A stretch of DNA of 64,000 nucleotides from Fulvivirga ligni (GTDB lineage Bacteria > Bacteroidota > Bacteroidia > Cytophagales > Cyclobacteriaceae), in NCBI RefSeq assembly GCF_021389935.1, contig NZ_CP089979.1, positions 1,717,001 to 1,781,000 on the forward strand. Reading direction: 5' to 3'. How positions within the stretch are numbered: position 1 is the stretch's first letter; each line of letters starts with the position of its first letter. Shown piece by piece: positions 1 to 8,055 of the stretch. Under the pieces are notes generated by a model. It made no database searches. It saw only the letters and a program-made list of their open reading frames with translations, and was not told the origin of the DNA. Position numbers and translations under genes: made by a program.

Positions 1-2
1 TG

Positions 3-1331
3 CCGTTCTTTTCTGTAATTGCGGGCAAGCAGATCATTATGGACGCCGATAACTTTGTGAGTATTATTCAGATGCTTTTTGCTATGGCATTGCTTACTGG
101 TCTTATTGCTGGATTATACCCTGCTTTCTACCTTGCAAGTTTAAAACCTTCACAAACTTTAAAAGGTGAGATGTCAACCTCAAGAGCAGGTCTGGTATTG
201 AGAAAGGCTTTAGTGATTTTTCAGTTCACATTATCTATTGTGATGATTATTGCTACCATAGTAATGTATCAGCAGTTGGATTTTGTAAATAACAAAACTT
301 TAGGGTTTGACAAGGAGCATATACTGGTGATAGACATAAATGCCAGTAATGTTAGGAGAAACTTCAAGGCCATGAAGGAAGAATTTGGTAAGGTTTCTCA
401 AGTAGAGATGGTAGCTACTTCTTCACGCCTGCCAGGAGATTGGAAGCATATAAATGAAGTAATAGCTAAAAAGTATGGTTCCGAATCTGACTCATTAGAT
501 AGCTATTTCATGAATTTCGATGAAGATATGATGGCTACTTATGATTTGAAACTGGCTGCAGGCGAGAATTTCAAGGGATCATTAGGAAGTGATTCTACGG
601 CTATCATGATCAACGAATCTGCAGCTGCCAAGTTATTTGGAGATGATGATCCTGTAGGACGAAAAGTGATTGTTAATGATATCCCGTATGCTTTTAATGT
701 GGTGGGTGTAATCAAAGATTTTAATTATCAATCACTTCATCAGCCCATAAGACCTTTGTTGATTGGCTATTACCAAAATCCAGTATCCGAAATAGATTAT
801 TTTTCGCTCAAAATATCACCTAATTCAGATTATAAGGCAGTAGTTGAGGCTGCAAAAGGTATCCATAAGAAGTTTGATGAATATACTTCTATGGAATATC
901 ATTTCTTAGATGATCAGCTGAACCTTTTTTATAAGGAAGAAATTAAAGCCCAGCAGATTTTTCAAATAGGAGGATTTATAACATTGCTTATAGCATGCAT
1001 GGGGCTCTTTGGTTTGTCATCTTATCTGTTAAGAAAGAAAGTGAAAGAGGTGAGCATAAGAAAAGTTCTCGGAGCCAATGCTTATCAGCTTTTCATTCAA
1101 CTGTCTAAAACTTTTGTGGTGCAAGTGATCTTAGCCACATTAATGGCGGCGCCTCTTGCCTGGTGGCTTATGACTAGCTGGTTAAGTTATTTCACTTATA
1201 AAGTAGATGTTCAGCCAACGGTGTTTGTTATAGCTGGCTCGGTAGGGGTAATAATTACGATTTTCACTACTGGATATCAGACTATTAAGGCTACCAGAGC
1301 CAACCCGGTTACTACTTTAAAATCTGAATAA
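3..1331 (+). CDS. ABC transporter permease, FtsX/MacB type (5' end outside window)
   Basis: C-terminal part of a large permease of the MacB/FtsX family, which in Bacteroidota is usually about 800 residues with two FtsX halves. The frame is open to the window edge, so the first visible ATG at 39 is probably internal. Seen: a membrane segment just inside the start, a second one after the RAGLVLRKAL motif that opens the second half, a periplasmic domain of about 230 residues, then three closely spaced hydrophobic segments near the end. The protein ends in the family's typical cytoplasmic tail (RANPVTTLKSE). Such proteins work with an ATPase subunit to move or release molecules across the inner membrane by mechanotransmission. 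The substrate cannot be told. The gene ends in a strong bidirectional terminator. Confidence 0.9.
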   Translation, partial: PFFSVIAGKQIIMDADNFVSIIQMLFAMALLTGLIAGLYPAFYLASLKPSQTLKGEMSTSRAGLVLRKALVIFQFTLSIVMIIATIVMYQQLDFVNNKTLGFDKEHILVIDINASNVRRNFKAMKEEFGKVSQVEMVATSSRLPGDWKHINEVIAKKYGSESDSLDSYFMNFDEDMMATYDLKLAAGENFKGSLGSDSTAIMINESAAAKLFGDDDPVGRKVIVNDIPYAFNVVGVIKDFNYQSLHQPIRPLLIGYYQNPVSEIDYFSLKISPNSDYKAVVEAAKGIHKKFDEYTSMEYHFLDDQLNLFYKEEIKAQQIFQIGGFITLLIACMGLFGLSSYLLRKKVKEVSIRKVLGANAYQLFIQLSKTFVVQVILATLMAAPLAWWLMTSWLSYFTYKVDVQPTVFVIAGSVGVIITIFTTGYQTIKATRANPVTTLKSE

Positions 1332-1333
1332 TA

Positions 1334-1373
1334 AATCAAAAGCTCCAGGTGATTTCACCTGGAGCTTTTGATT
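1334..1373. terminator. Bidirectional intrinsic terminator
   Basis: Perfect 19-bp inverted repeat with a two-base loop, arms 1334-1352 and 1355-1373. The outer arms are A/T-rich, so each strand gives a GC-rich stem core followed by a T-rich run. It lies between the convergent permease and HPF genes, and the last bases overlap the HPF stop codon. Confidence 0.85.
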
Positions 1374-1674
1374 ACCTCTTTTCGTAAAGTATATCTTTTC
1401 TCTTCTTAATCTGCCTTTTTAGTTTTTCTACTACTTCCATCACAGATTCTCTGAAGCTCTCAGACTGATGGTCAGCGTAAAGCGTGGGGCCCGGTAAGAA
1501 AAGTTTTATCTCAGCAATTTTTGTTTCGTCGTGGTTGTCTTTTACAGACTTGAGATAGACGTCCACTCCAGTGATCTGGCTATCGAGTTTTGTTAAATGC
1601 TTTAAACGATCTTCCACAAAGTCAATAAGCTCCTTATTAGCACTAAACCCAATTGTTTGTATATCAGTTTTCAT
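1372..1674 (-). CDS. raiA: Ribosome hibernation promoting factor family protein (HPF/RaiA)
   Basis: A 100-residue protein with the short-form HPF/RaiA layout. It has a beta-strand start (DIQTIGFSANKELIDFVEDR), a central AEIKLFLPG strand and a C-terminal basic helix rich in Lys and Arg (LKRQIKKRKD). The family binds the 30S decoding centre and stabilises idle or dimerised ribosomes in stationary phase. There is no C-terminal dimerisation domain, so this is the short form common in Bacteroidota. It is transcribed toward the permease and shares a terminator with it. A 48-residue membrane protein lies just upstream on the same strand with a 13-base gap, so the two may be cotranscribed. The family call is firm; the symbol is by family resemblance. 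Confidence 0.85.
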   Translation of the reverse strand: MKTDIQTIGFSANKELIDFVEDRLKHLTKLDSQITGVDVYLKSVKDNHDETKIAEIKLFLPGPTLYADHQSESFRESVMEVVEKLKRQIKKRKDILYEKR

Positions 1675-1687
1675 AAATAGTTAGTTA

Positions 1688-1834
1688 TTAGCGTCCTCCA
1701 ATTAGTCTAAGTAATAATATTACTACTGCTGCTACTAACAGCACATGAATGAGCCATCCCAGATCAAAGTAAAAGAATCCGAAAAACCAGCCCAATATCA
1801 AAACGATGATGACTATTAGAAAACAACCTCTCAT
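1688..1834 (-). CDS. Tiny membrane protein of the lmo0937 type
   Basis: A 48-residue ORF beginning MRGCFLIVIIVLILGWFFGF and ending LLLRLIGGR. Almost the whole length is two hydrophobic segments separated by a short FDLGWLIH turn. This matches the small stress-associated membrane family (lmo0937 type) widespread in Bacteroidota and Firmicutes, whose function is unknown. It sits directly upstream of the HPF gene on the same strand with a 13-base gap. That suggests a joint stationary-phase or stress role, which is inference. No signal-peptide cleavage site is obvious. The start is the only ATG that gives the complete first hydrophobic segment. Confidence 0.75.
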   Translation of the reverse strand: MRGCFLIVIIVLILGWFFGFFYFDLGWLIHVLLVAAVVILLLRLIGGR

Positions 1835-1979
1835 AATATTTAATAGTTTTTAGGATGAACTGGCGGCTATTTTCATGCCATTAGAATAATCAACTCTATT
1901 TCATAATATGGCCGGTTGGCGCTGTGGAAATTTATTACCGATAACCTCTTTTTTCTACAATTTCAATTACTTTTAAACT

Positions 1980-2810
1980 ATGTATTGCATGGTAAACGGT
2001 AAGTTGATTGAAGAGAGTGCTGCTACGCTGAGCGTGAAGGACTTGAGCGTTTTAAGGGGCTATGGTATTTTTGATTTTTTCCGTACGGATTTTCATAGAC
2101 CTTTATTTTTAGAAGACCATTTGCAGAGACTGCAATATTCTTCTGCCAAGGTATTTCCAGACCATCCATTAGATATGGAAGATGTGAAAAAGCAAATTCT
2201 TGATTTGCTCAGTATCAATAAAATGGCCTTTTCTGGAATTAGAATAGTAAGAACGGGCGGTGAAACCAAAAACGGTTATGACGTTGGAGATCCAAATCTT
2301 ATTATCACCCAGGAAGATATTAGCTTCCCTTCATCAGAGAAGTATGCAAATGGAGTGAAATTGATTTCACACGAGTTCCAGCGCGAATTGGTAGATGTAA
2401 AAACCATTAGTTATATGACCAGCATTTGGCTACAGCCTCAGGTAAGAAAGCATAACGCCTATGATATCATCTATCATCAGAACGGAAACCTAAGTGAGCT
2501 AACCCGAAGCAACTTTTTTATAGTGGATAAAAATGGAGTATTGGTAACTCCGCCATCCAATATTTTAAAGGGAATTACCAGAAAGAAGGTCTTGCAGGTA
2601 GCTGGTGATATTATGGAGGTTGAAGAAAGGCACATTCATTTAGCTGAGCTCGCAGAGGTGCAGGAAGCCTTCTTAACCGGTACTACTAAGAAAGTTTTGC
2701 CAGTAGTAGAGGTAGATGATGTGGTTATAGGAAATGGAAGACCCGGTGAACGAACTAAAGAGCTAATGCTTAAATTTGAGCAACTGGAGAAAGATTATTT
2801 TAAACAATAA
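1980..2810 (+). CDS. Aminotransferase class IV (PLP, D-amino-acid/branched-chain aminotransferase fold)
   Basis: A 276-residue fold-type IV PLP enzyme. Lys141 in VDVKTISYM is the expected Schiff-base lysine. Glu173 in LSELTRSNFF is the glutamate that contacts the pyridine nitrogen. The TGTTKKV segment near residue 235 is the usual phosphate and substrate loop. Length and motifs fit D-alanine aminotransferase, branched-chain aminotransferase or aminodeoxychorismate lyase equally well, so substrate is left open. It starts with MYCMVNGKLI, a typical N-terminal strand for the family. The exonuclease III gene follows after 10 bases on the same strand, so the two are probably cotranscribed, although no functional link is evident. 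Confidence 0.85.
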   Translation: MYCMVNGKLIEESAATLSVKDLSVLRGYGIFDFFRTDFHRPLFLEDHLQRLQYSSAKVFPDHPLDMEDVKKQILDLLSINKMAFSGIRIVRTGGETKNGYDVGDPNLIITQEDISFPSSEKYANGVKLISHEFQRELVDVKTISYMTSIWLQPQVRKHNAYDIIYHQNGNLSELTRSNFFIVDKNGVLVTPPSNILKGITRKKVLQVAGDIMEVEERHIHLAELAEVQEAFLTGTTKKVLPVVEVDDVVIGNGRPGERTKELMLKFEQLEKDYFKQ

Positions 2811-2820
2811 ACAGAAATAG

Positions 2821-3594
2821 ATGAGTGCGAAGAAGATAGTGTCATGGAATGTAAATGGCATTAGAGCTATTATAAAGAAAGAATTTATTGAAAATGTAAA
2901 TAAAATGAGCCCTGATATTCTGTGTTTGCAGGAAACGAAGGGCGCAGTGGAAGATGTGAAAACTGCTTTGCAGTTAATGACAGATTATAAAATTTACGTT
3001 AACTCTTCAAAGGCTAGAAAAGGCTATAGCGGTACTGCCATACTGTCAAAAGAAGAGCCCATTTCTGTAGTTTATGATCTAGGTATGGAAGAGCATGATC
3101 AGGAGGGAAGGGTAATTACCGCAGAGTATGAATCGTTTTTTCTGGTAAACGTTTATACTCCTAATTCAGGACAAGGCCTAAAAAGATTAGACTATAGACA
3201 AACCTGGGATGAGCATTTCCTCGCTCATCTTAAGAAGCTAGAAGAAAAAAAGCCTGTAATCCTATGTGGAGATCTAAATGTAGCTCATCAAGAGATAGAT
3301 ATAGCCCGGCCAAAGCAGAACTATAACAAGTCCGCAGGCTTTACCCAGCAGGAAATCGATGGCTTTGGAAGATATCTTGAAGGAGGATTTGTAGATACTT
3401 TCAGACATTTCTACCCTGAAGAAGTAAAGTACTCATACTGGAACTACATGTTCAATGCACGAGCAAATAATGTAGGATGGAGAATTGATTATTTCCTTGT
3501 GAGTAAAATTATGATGGATCAGGTAAAGGCGGCTCATATTCATAATGAATACTTAGGGTCAGATCACTGCCCTGTAGAACTAGAGTTAGTCTAA
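2821..3594 (+). CDS. xth: Exodeoxyribonuclease III (AP endonuclease family)
   Basis: A 257-residue member of the endonuclease/exonuclease/phosphatase family. It removes nucleotides from 3' ends and cleaves at abasic sites in base-excision repair. The family's motifs are in order: VSWNVNGIRA at the start, LQETK with metal-binding Glu38, NVYTPNSG near residue 114, CGDLNVAH near 150 (Asp and Asn of the active site), and SDHCPVELEL at the C-terminus with the catalytic Asp-His pair. Length equals the E. coli-type enzyme. There is no signal peptide, so it acts in the cytoplasm. It is second gene of a probable two-gene unit with the aminotransferase. Confidence 0.93.
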   Translation: MSAKKIVSWNVNGIRAIIKKEFIENVNKMSPDILCLQETKGAVEDVKTALQLMTDYKIYVNSSKARKGYSGTAILSKEEPISVVYDLGMEEHDQEGRVITAEYESFFLVNVYTPNSGQGLKRLDYRQTWDEHFLAHLKKLEEKKPVILCGDLNVAHQEIDIARPKQNYNKSAGFTQQEIDGFGRYLEGGFVDTFRHFYPEEVKYSYWNYMFNARANNVGWRIDYFLVSKIMMDQVKAAHIHNEYLGSDHCPVELELV

Positions 3595-3648
3595 GATCCT
3601 TTTTTAGGTAGGTAATTCGTAAGAAAAACCACCAATTTGCGTGATTCG

Positions 3649-3696
3649 GTTGTTGTTGTTTTTGTCTAAGTTAGAGTAGGTCAAAACAACAACAAC
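3649..3696. repeat. Inverted repeat in the leader of the aspartyl protease gene
   Basis: Perfect 14-bp arms 3649-3662 (GTT triplets then T) and 3683-3696 (A then AAC triplets) with a 20-base loop. The right arm runs to within three bases of the ATG at 3700. In mRNA it would form a long G-U/A-rich hairpin directly over the translation start region. Role unknown. Confidence 0.6.
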
Positions 3697-3699
3697 AAC

Positions 3700-4659
3700 A
3701 TGTATTACATTTTTAACAACCATCCCCGGCTGGTCCGGAAGAGGTATGTACTTACCTGGGTCTTGCTGCTGCTATCAACAGCACTATTTGCCGATAAACT
3801 CGGATTCAATTTCACCAACAACAAAAAGCAAACTAAAATCAAGTTTAAGATTATTGATAATCTTATTGTGATGCCGGTCAGCATTAATGATAAGCTAAGA
3901 GTAAACCTTATTCTTGACACTGGAGGCAGAACTTTGGTGCTATTTGGAAGGAGGTTTGCCAAAAAGCTGGATGTAATTCCTAATAAAGAGGTGATCCTCA
4001 ATGGTTATGGGAAAATGCACTCCCGAAAGGCTGAGCTCTCCATTGGTAATAAAGTGAATGTAGCTGATGTGGAAGGGAGAGGTATCGGAATTATAGTTAC
4101 GAGTGACAAGAATTTCTTTCCAGATTCGAATTTAACGAACATTCATGGCATTATTGGCTATTCTATTTTTAGTCGGTTTGTGGTCATGATTGATTACAAT
4201 AATCAGGAAATCACACTGAGTGAGCCTACTAATTTCTGCAGTGATAAGCTAAGCTTTAATCAGATGGATTTAGTAGTGAAGGACACCAAGCCCTACATTA
4301 GGGCCAGCTGGGCACATCATAATTATCAAAAAGATGCCTTCTTTCACATAGATACAGGCTCTGCCAGAGAGCTGATTTTATTTATGAAAGATGGTGAAGC
4401 GCAGGAAGAATTTCTGGAAGAACGAACCTGGGTAGGCAAAGGGTTAAATGGAATTATATCAGGTTACAGAGGGGTGGAGGTAGACCTTGCCTTACGGAGT
4501 GACGATGTAGAGAAGATAAGCCCTTATTTTATTAATAGAGAGTTTTCTAATAGAGAAATAACAGATGCCGCAGGCTCAATTGGGGGAGGTTTTCTGAAGA
4601 ACTACGTAATCATATTTGATTACGTGAATGAGAAATTTTACTACAAGAAGGTTGCTTGA
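3700..4659 (+). CDS. Secreted retropepsin/pepsin-like aspartyl protease family protein
   Basis: A 319-residue protein with a basic start and a hydrophobic segment (residues 17-30, ending ALFADK), read as a signal peptide or anchor. Two aspartyl-protease signatures are visible: Asp73 in LILDTGGRT and Asp218 in FFHIDTGSAR. Each is followed by the hydrophobic strand typical of the fold (LVLFGRRF; ELILFM). A GIIGYSIFSRFVVMIDY block follows the first lobe and a GGGFLKNYVIIFDY block ends the second, so both lobes of a pepsin-like dimer are encoded in one chain. Members of this family in Bacteroidota are exported, and their substrates are unknown. The gene stands alone, behind a leader hairpin and before a bidirectional terminator. 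Confidence 0.8.
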   Translation: MYYIFNNHPRLVRKRYVLTWVLLLLSTALFADKLGFNFTNNKKQTKIKFKIIDNLIVMPVSINDKLRVNLILDTGGRTLVLFGRRFAKKLDVIPNKEVILNGYGKMHSRKAELSIGNKVNVADVEGRGIGIIVTSDKNFFPDSNLTNIHGIIGYSIFSRFVVMIDYNNQEITLSEPTNFCSDKLSFNQMDLVVKDTKPYIRASWAHHNYQKDAFFHIDTGSARELILFMKDGEAQEEFLEERTWVGKGLNGIISGYRGVEVDLALRSDDVEKISPYFINREFSNREITDAAGSIGGGFLKNYVIIFDYVNEKFYYKKVA

Positions 4660-4673
4660 ATTTTGAGTTGTGA

Positions 4674-4703
4674 AAAAGGGTAGTCTGCGAAGACTACCCT
4701 TTT
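4674..4703. terminator. Bidirectional intrinsic terminator
   Basis: Perfect 13-bp arms 4674-4686 and 4691-4703 with a GCGA loop. An A-run on the left and a T-run on the right make it functional for both convergent genes (aspartyl protease and S1/P1 nuclease). Confidence 0.85.
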
Positions 4704-4710
4704 CAATCTC

Positions 4711-5481
4711 TTAACCATAAATATCGTTAAGAACACCTGCCAGGCGAATACCTGCCTGTTCTAATCTGTGTTTCACTGTTTTCCAGTTTTTGTAACGATA
4801 CTCGTAACTCAAATTAATCTTTTCCTCATTAGGCAAATCGTATACCTGATTTCTTAGCTCCATAGACTCATAGGCCCAATCACGTACGCTAGCGCTTTGC
4901 CATTTTTTAATTTCTTCTTTGGTGGCATGGTCCACTACATCTCCAAGCTCTGAGTAGCTGTAGTTTTCAGAATCAATCATACCACTATCCCACACGCTGT
5001 GTAGGTTAGATGAATTCCAGAACCACTTTAGCTTTACAGCATTTCCACCGGTATCATCACCTGTGCCTACATGTAGTGGCTGATGAATGTCTCCAACAAG
5101 GTGCACTAGCATCTTAATGTTCTGAGCTTCTTGCTCTTTGCTTAAACCACCCTTTTTAAGTTCGGCAATTACCCTTTCAATAGTGGCTATGATATCGCCA
5201 TCAGGGTTTTTTTCTGCCTCTTCATAAGTTTTTCCGTTAGGGATAGTTACCCAGTGCCAATCGTGGGTGTGATCAAAGGAGTCATCAGACTTAATATCAT
5301 CCATCCAGTTGCTCACGGTAGAGAGTGACTCTCCGTCAAGTACTTCTTCAAGATGTTTCTTTGCTTTTTTTGATAAGTGCTTTTCAGCTACATAACCAAC
5401 TACACGGTGACCCGTCATACCCCACCCAAATACCTGAAAAGATATAAACAGGCATAAGATAAACGCTACTTTCTTTCTCAT
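4711..5481 (-). CDS. Secreted S1/P1-type zinc nuclease
   Basis: A 256-residue protein with a clear signal peptide (residues 1-19) cleaved before Trp20, which is required because the new N-terminal Trp is a zinc ligand in S1/P1 nucleases. The other ligands are visible: His25 in WGMTGHR, Asp61 in NWMDD, His76 in HDWHWV, His127, Asp131 and His137 in LVHLVGDIHQPLHVG, and His161 and Asp165 in LHSVWDSG. All three zinc sites therefore look intact. The family cleaves single-stranded DNA and RNA and has 3'-nucleotidase activity. An exported form would serve nutrient (phosphate or nucleoside) scavenging. Single gene with its own terminator. Confidence 0.93.
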   Translation of the reverse strand: MRKKVAFILCLFISFQVFGWGMTGHRVVGYVAEKHLSKKAKKHLEEVLDGESLSTVSNWMDDIKSDDSFDHTHDWHWVTIPNGKTYEEAEKNPDGDIIATIERVIAELKKGGLSKEQEAQNIKMLVHLVGDIHQPLHVGTGDDTGGNAVKLKWFWNSSNLHSVWDSGMIDSENYSYSELGDVVDHATKEEIKKWQSASVRDWAYESMELRNQVYDLPNEEKINLSYEYRYKNWKTVKHRLEQAGIRLAGVLNDIYG

Positions 5482-5551
5482 GCTAAAGATTTATTAATTA
5501 TTAATACCTCCAAATGTAGGTAAGGAAGATTAAAGTAATATGAAGATGGGG

Positions 5552-6823
5552 TTATTTTTTAACCTCTGTCGACTGTTTTTCCAGGTCGAAAAGATCATTA
5601 AGTACATCAATAAGTGTTTCAGCCTCACCTCTTTGGCAAGCAGCTTTAAGCTGAAGTACAGGCAGCTTCATCACTTTTTGCATCATGCTCTTAGTTACCT
5701 TCTCTATGATCTTGGCTTCTTTAGCATCGGCATTTTTCAGGAATCGTGCTATCTCTTCTTGTCTGATGTCTTCCAAAGCATTTTTCAGCTTTTTAATGGT
5801 AGGAGATACCAGCATTTCTTTAGACCAGTTGTTGAATTCAGCAATGGCCTCATTGATGATGCGCTCTACATCCGGAATAGAAGCTATTCTTTTTTGAAGA
5901 GCCTCAGATGTTTTGCTTTGAATATTGTCAATGTTGTATACTAACGCTCCAGGTACATCTTCAATGTTCATCTCTACACTTCTTGGTACAGATAAATCTA
6001 TGAAGAACTTAAAGGAAAGTATATCTAGCTTGTTTACTAACTCTTTTGTAATGAAAGGTTTATCTGAAGCTATAGATGAAATAACTACATCTGCATTTTG
6101 TATTGCCTCAAATACCTGATCATAAGGAGATACCTTGAAGTTGCATTCTAATGCAAGCTCCTGAGCTTTTTCCTCAGTACGGTTAGTGATATAAACTTCA
6201 GAAAATTTAGAACCTACCAGATTTCGGCAAACATCTTTACCAATTTCTCCAAGGCCTAAAATTAATATCTTAGGGTCACGAATATCTTTGGTAATATCTT
6301 CTGCTAGCTCTTTAGCAGCATAAGAAACCGAAGCAGCACCATCTCTGAATGGTGTTTCTTGCACTACTCTTTTATTAGTGAAGAAAATGGTGTGCATAAG
6401 TCTATGAAGAAATGGACCTGCCATATCCTCATCAGCACTCCACTGATAAGCTCTTTTTACCTGATTAGAGATTTGAAGATCACCCACTACCTGAGCGTCA
6501 AGACCCATGGCTACTCTAAACAAGTGCTTCACGGCCTGGTGATGATCAATTTGGCTTTTGAAAAAATCCTTTATGAGAGAAACAGCAATACCTTTTTGTA
6601 AGGCAATACCTTGTAAAATAGCATCACTTTGGTCTGTTTCTGAAGTATAATAGATTTCTGTGCGGTTGCAGGTAGATAATATTAAAACATCATTAGCGGT
6701 AGAATATTCACTAATGTATCTCAATAATTGCTTAATGTGCGCTTCATCTAACGCAAGACGCTCCCTGATGTTAATAGGAGTATCTTTAAATGTTAAACCA
6801 AGTACTTTAAAACTTTCCTGCAT
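5552..6823 (-). CDS. hemA: Glutamyl-tRNA reductase
   Basis: A 423-residue NADPH-dependent glutamyl-tRNA reductase, the first enzyme of C5-pathway tetrapyrrole synthesis, making glutamate-1-semialdehyde. Catalytic Cys52 lies in LSTCNRTEIY. The Rossmann motif LGLGEIGKDV is near residue 195 and the C-terminal dimerisation helices occupy roughly 320-410. Full length for the family. The ATG at 6823 gives the conserved FKVLGLTFKDTPINIRE start. A Bacteroidota-type promoter is visible just upstream. No other heme genes are adjacent. Confidence 0.95.
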   Translation of the reverse strand: MQESFKVLGLTFKDTPINIRERLALDEAHIKQLLRYISEYSTANDVLILSTCNRTEIYYTSETDQSDAILQGIALQKGIAVSLIKDFFKSQIDHHQAVKHLFRVAMGLDAQVVGDLQISNQVKRAYQWSADEDMAGPFLHRLMHTIFFTNKRVVQETPFRDGAASVSYAAKELAEDITKDIRDPKILILGLGEIGKDVCRNLVGSKFSEVYITNRTEEKAQELALECNFKVSPYDQVFEAIQNADVVISSIASDKPFITKELVNKLDILSFKFFIDLSVPRSVEMNIEDVPGALVYNIDNIQSKTSEALQKRIASIPDVERIINEAIAEFNNWSKEMLVSPTIKKLKNALEDIRQEEIARFLKNADAKEAKIIEKVTKSMMQKVMKLPVLQLKAACQRGEAETLIDVLNDLFDLEKQSTEVKK

Positions 6824-6841
6824 CTCTATCTAGTTCGTTCG

Positions 6842-6872
6842 CAAATTTAATTAGTATAACTATACTTTGAAA
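6842..6872 (-). promoter_or_regulatory. Putative Bacteroidota promoter for hemA
   Basis: On the minus strand TAAATTTG (6842-6849) fits the TAnnTTTG -7 element. A TTTC at 6869-6872, 19 bases upstream, is one base off the TTTG -33 element. This places the transcript start shortly before the hemA ATG at 6823. No transcript data. Confidence 0.4.
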
Positions 6873-7039
6873 ACTAGTCAGTTATTTAGAACTCTTTTAA
6901 ATAATGAAAAAGCCCATCTTCAAATCTACCTGAATTCCATCATATAAATACTGATAAGAATCAGTTTAGTAAACTACTAATGTCAGTATTTCAGCAAAAT
7001 CTGCTTTATCAACTTGAAAAACTAATATAATTTCAATTT

Positions 7040-7945
7040 ATGAAAAAGAAACTAATTCGCTGGGCCCGATCTTCCTTTGGTTTATCCAGAGTGGAAGCCA
7101 ATGGAATAGTTATTTTTCTTCCCCTTACGCTATTTATCATCATGATACCATCCATCTACAAGCTCTTGCTTCCAGATGTGACTCATCCTAATGACTCTGC
7201 GAAACTGGATGAACTCATAGCTCAAATAGAAATAGATTCCTCAAGTCCAGATATTAAACAAAGAGAGTGGAAAATAATTCCTTTCAATCCTAACAATATT
7301 ACCTATGCTGAGCTGCTTGATTTTGGGGTGAATAAATATGCCGCTAAAAACTGGACCAATTATACGCAAAAAGGAGGCGAATTTAAAGGAGTGAGCGATT
7401 TGGAGAAAGTTTATGGAATTCATGATGATGAGTTAGAGCGTTTGTTGCCATTCGCTCAATTTCCTGAAAAAGTGGCCAAAGCACCTTTGAAGAAGGAGTT
7501 TATAAGGCCGTATGATAGTGGGAGTAAACCCGAAAAACGGACTTATGCAAAATTTGATATTAATAAGGCAGACTCTACTGATCTAAAAAGACTAAGAGGA
7601 ATTGGTACAGCTTATGCCAATAGAATTATAAAATATAGAGATGTACTTGGTGGATATGTAAATAAAGAGCAGCTCAAAGAGGTCTATGGACTTAAGTCTG
7701 AAGTGCTCCAAGGTCTGGATACGTCAATATTTATTTCTGGGGGCTTTGATCCTACTAAGCTGGACCTTAATAAGGCCAGTGAGTATGATCTTTCTAAACA
7801 TCCATACTTAAGGAAAAAGCATGCTTCGGCTATTATAAACTATCGCTACCAGCACGGAGAGCTACACAGTTTGGACGAATTGTATAACATTAAGCTGCTT
7901 GATTCGTTGACCATTCAGAAAATAGCTAGGTATGTAAGCTTTTAG
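7040..7945 (+). CDS. Membrane-anchored helix-hairpin-helix (ComEA-like) protein
   Basis: A 301-residue protein with a basic N-terminus, one membrane segment (about 24-45, IVIFLPLTLFIIMIPSIY) and three successive helix-hairpin-helix units after it. These appear around residues 88-135 (ELLDFGVNKYAAKNW), 172-225 (FDINKADSTDLKRLRGIGTA) and 240-300 (LDLNKASEYDLSKHPYLRKK). The repeated N-K-A-(D/S)-x-x-D-L pattern is that of ComEA-type DNA-binding domains. It could bind DNA at the cell surface during uptake, but no competence gene is adjacent. Proteins of this architecture are widespread in Bacteroidota and mostly uncharacterised. Single gene, divergent from hemA. Confidence 0.75.
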   Translation: MKKKLIRWARSSFGLSRVEANGIVIFLPLTLFIIMIPSIYKLLLPDVTHPNDSAKLDELIAQIEIDSSSPDIKQREWKIIPFNPNNITYAELLDFGVNKYAAKNWTNYTQKGGEFKGVSDLEKVYGIHDDELERLLPFAQFPEKVAKAPLKKEFIRPYDSGSKPEKRTYAKFDINKADSTDLKRLRGIGTAYANRIIKYRDVLGGYVNKEQLKEVYGLKSEVLQGLDTSIFISGGFDPTKLDLNKASEYDLSKHPYLRKKHASAIINYRYQHGELHSLDELYNIKLLDSLTIQKIARYVSF

Positions 7946-8055
7946 TATTATTTCAGGATTTATAAAATAGATTCTAAAGACACATCTCTAATCAAGACAT
8001 AATTTTACACCTAGTTTTTAAAATTTATCGGTAATTTTCGCTTCTTTAGGGTAAT

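Noticed and set aside
5540-6601. Plus-strand ORFs over hemA
   Set aside because: Antisense to full-length hemA.
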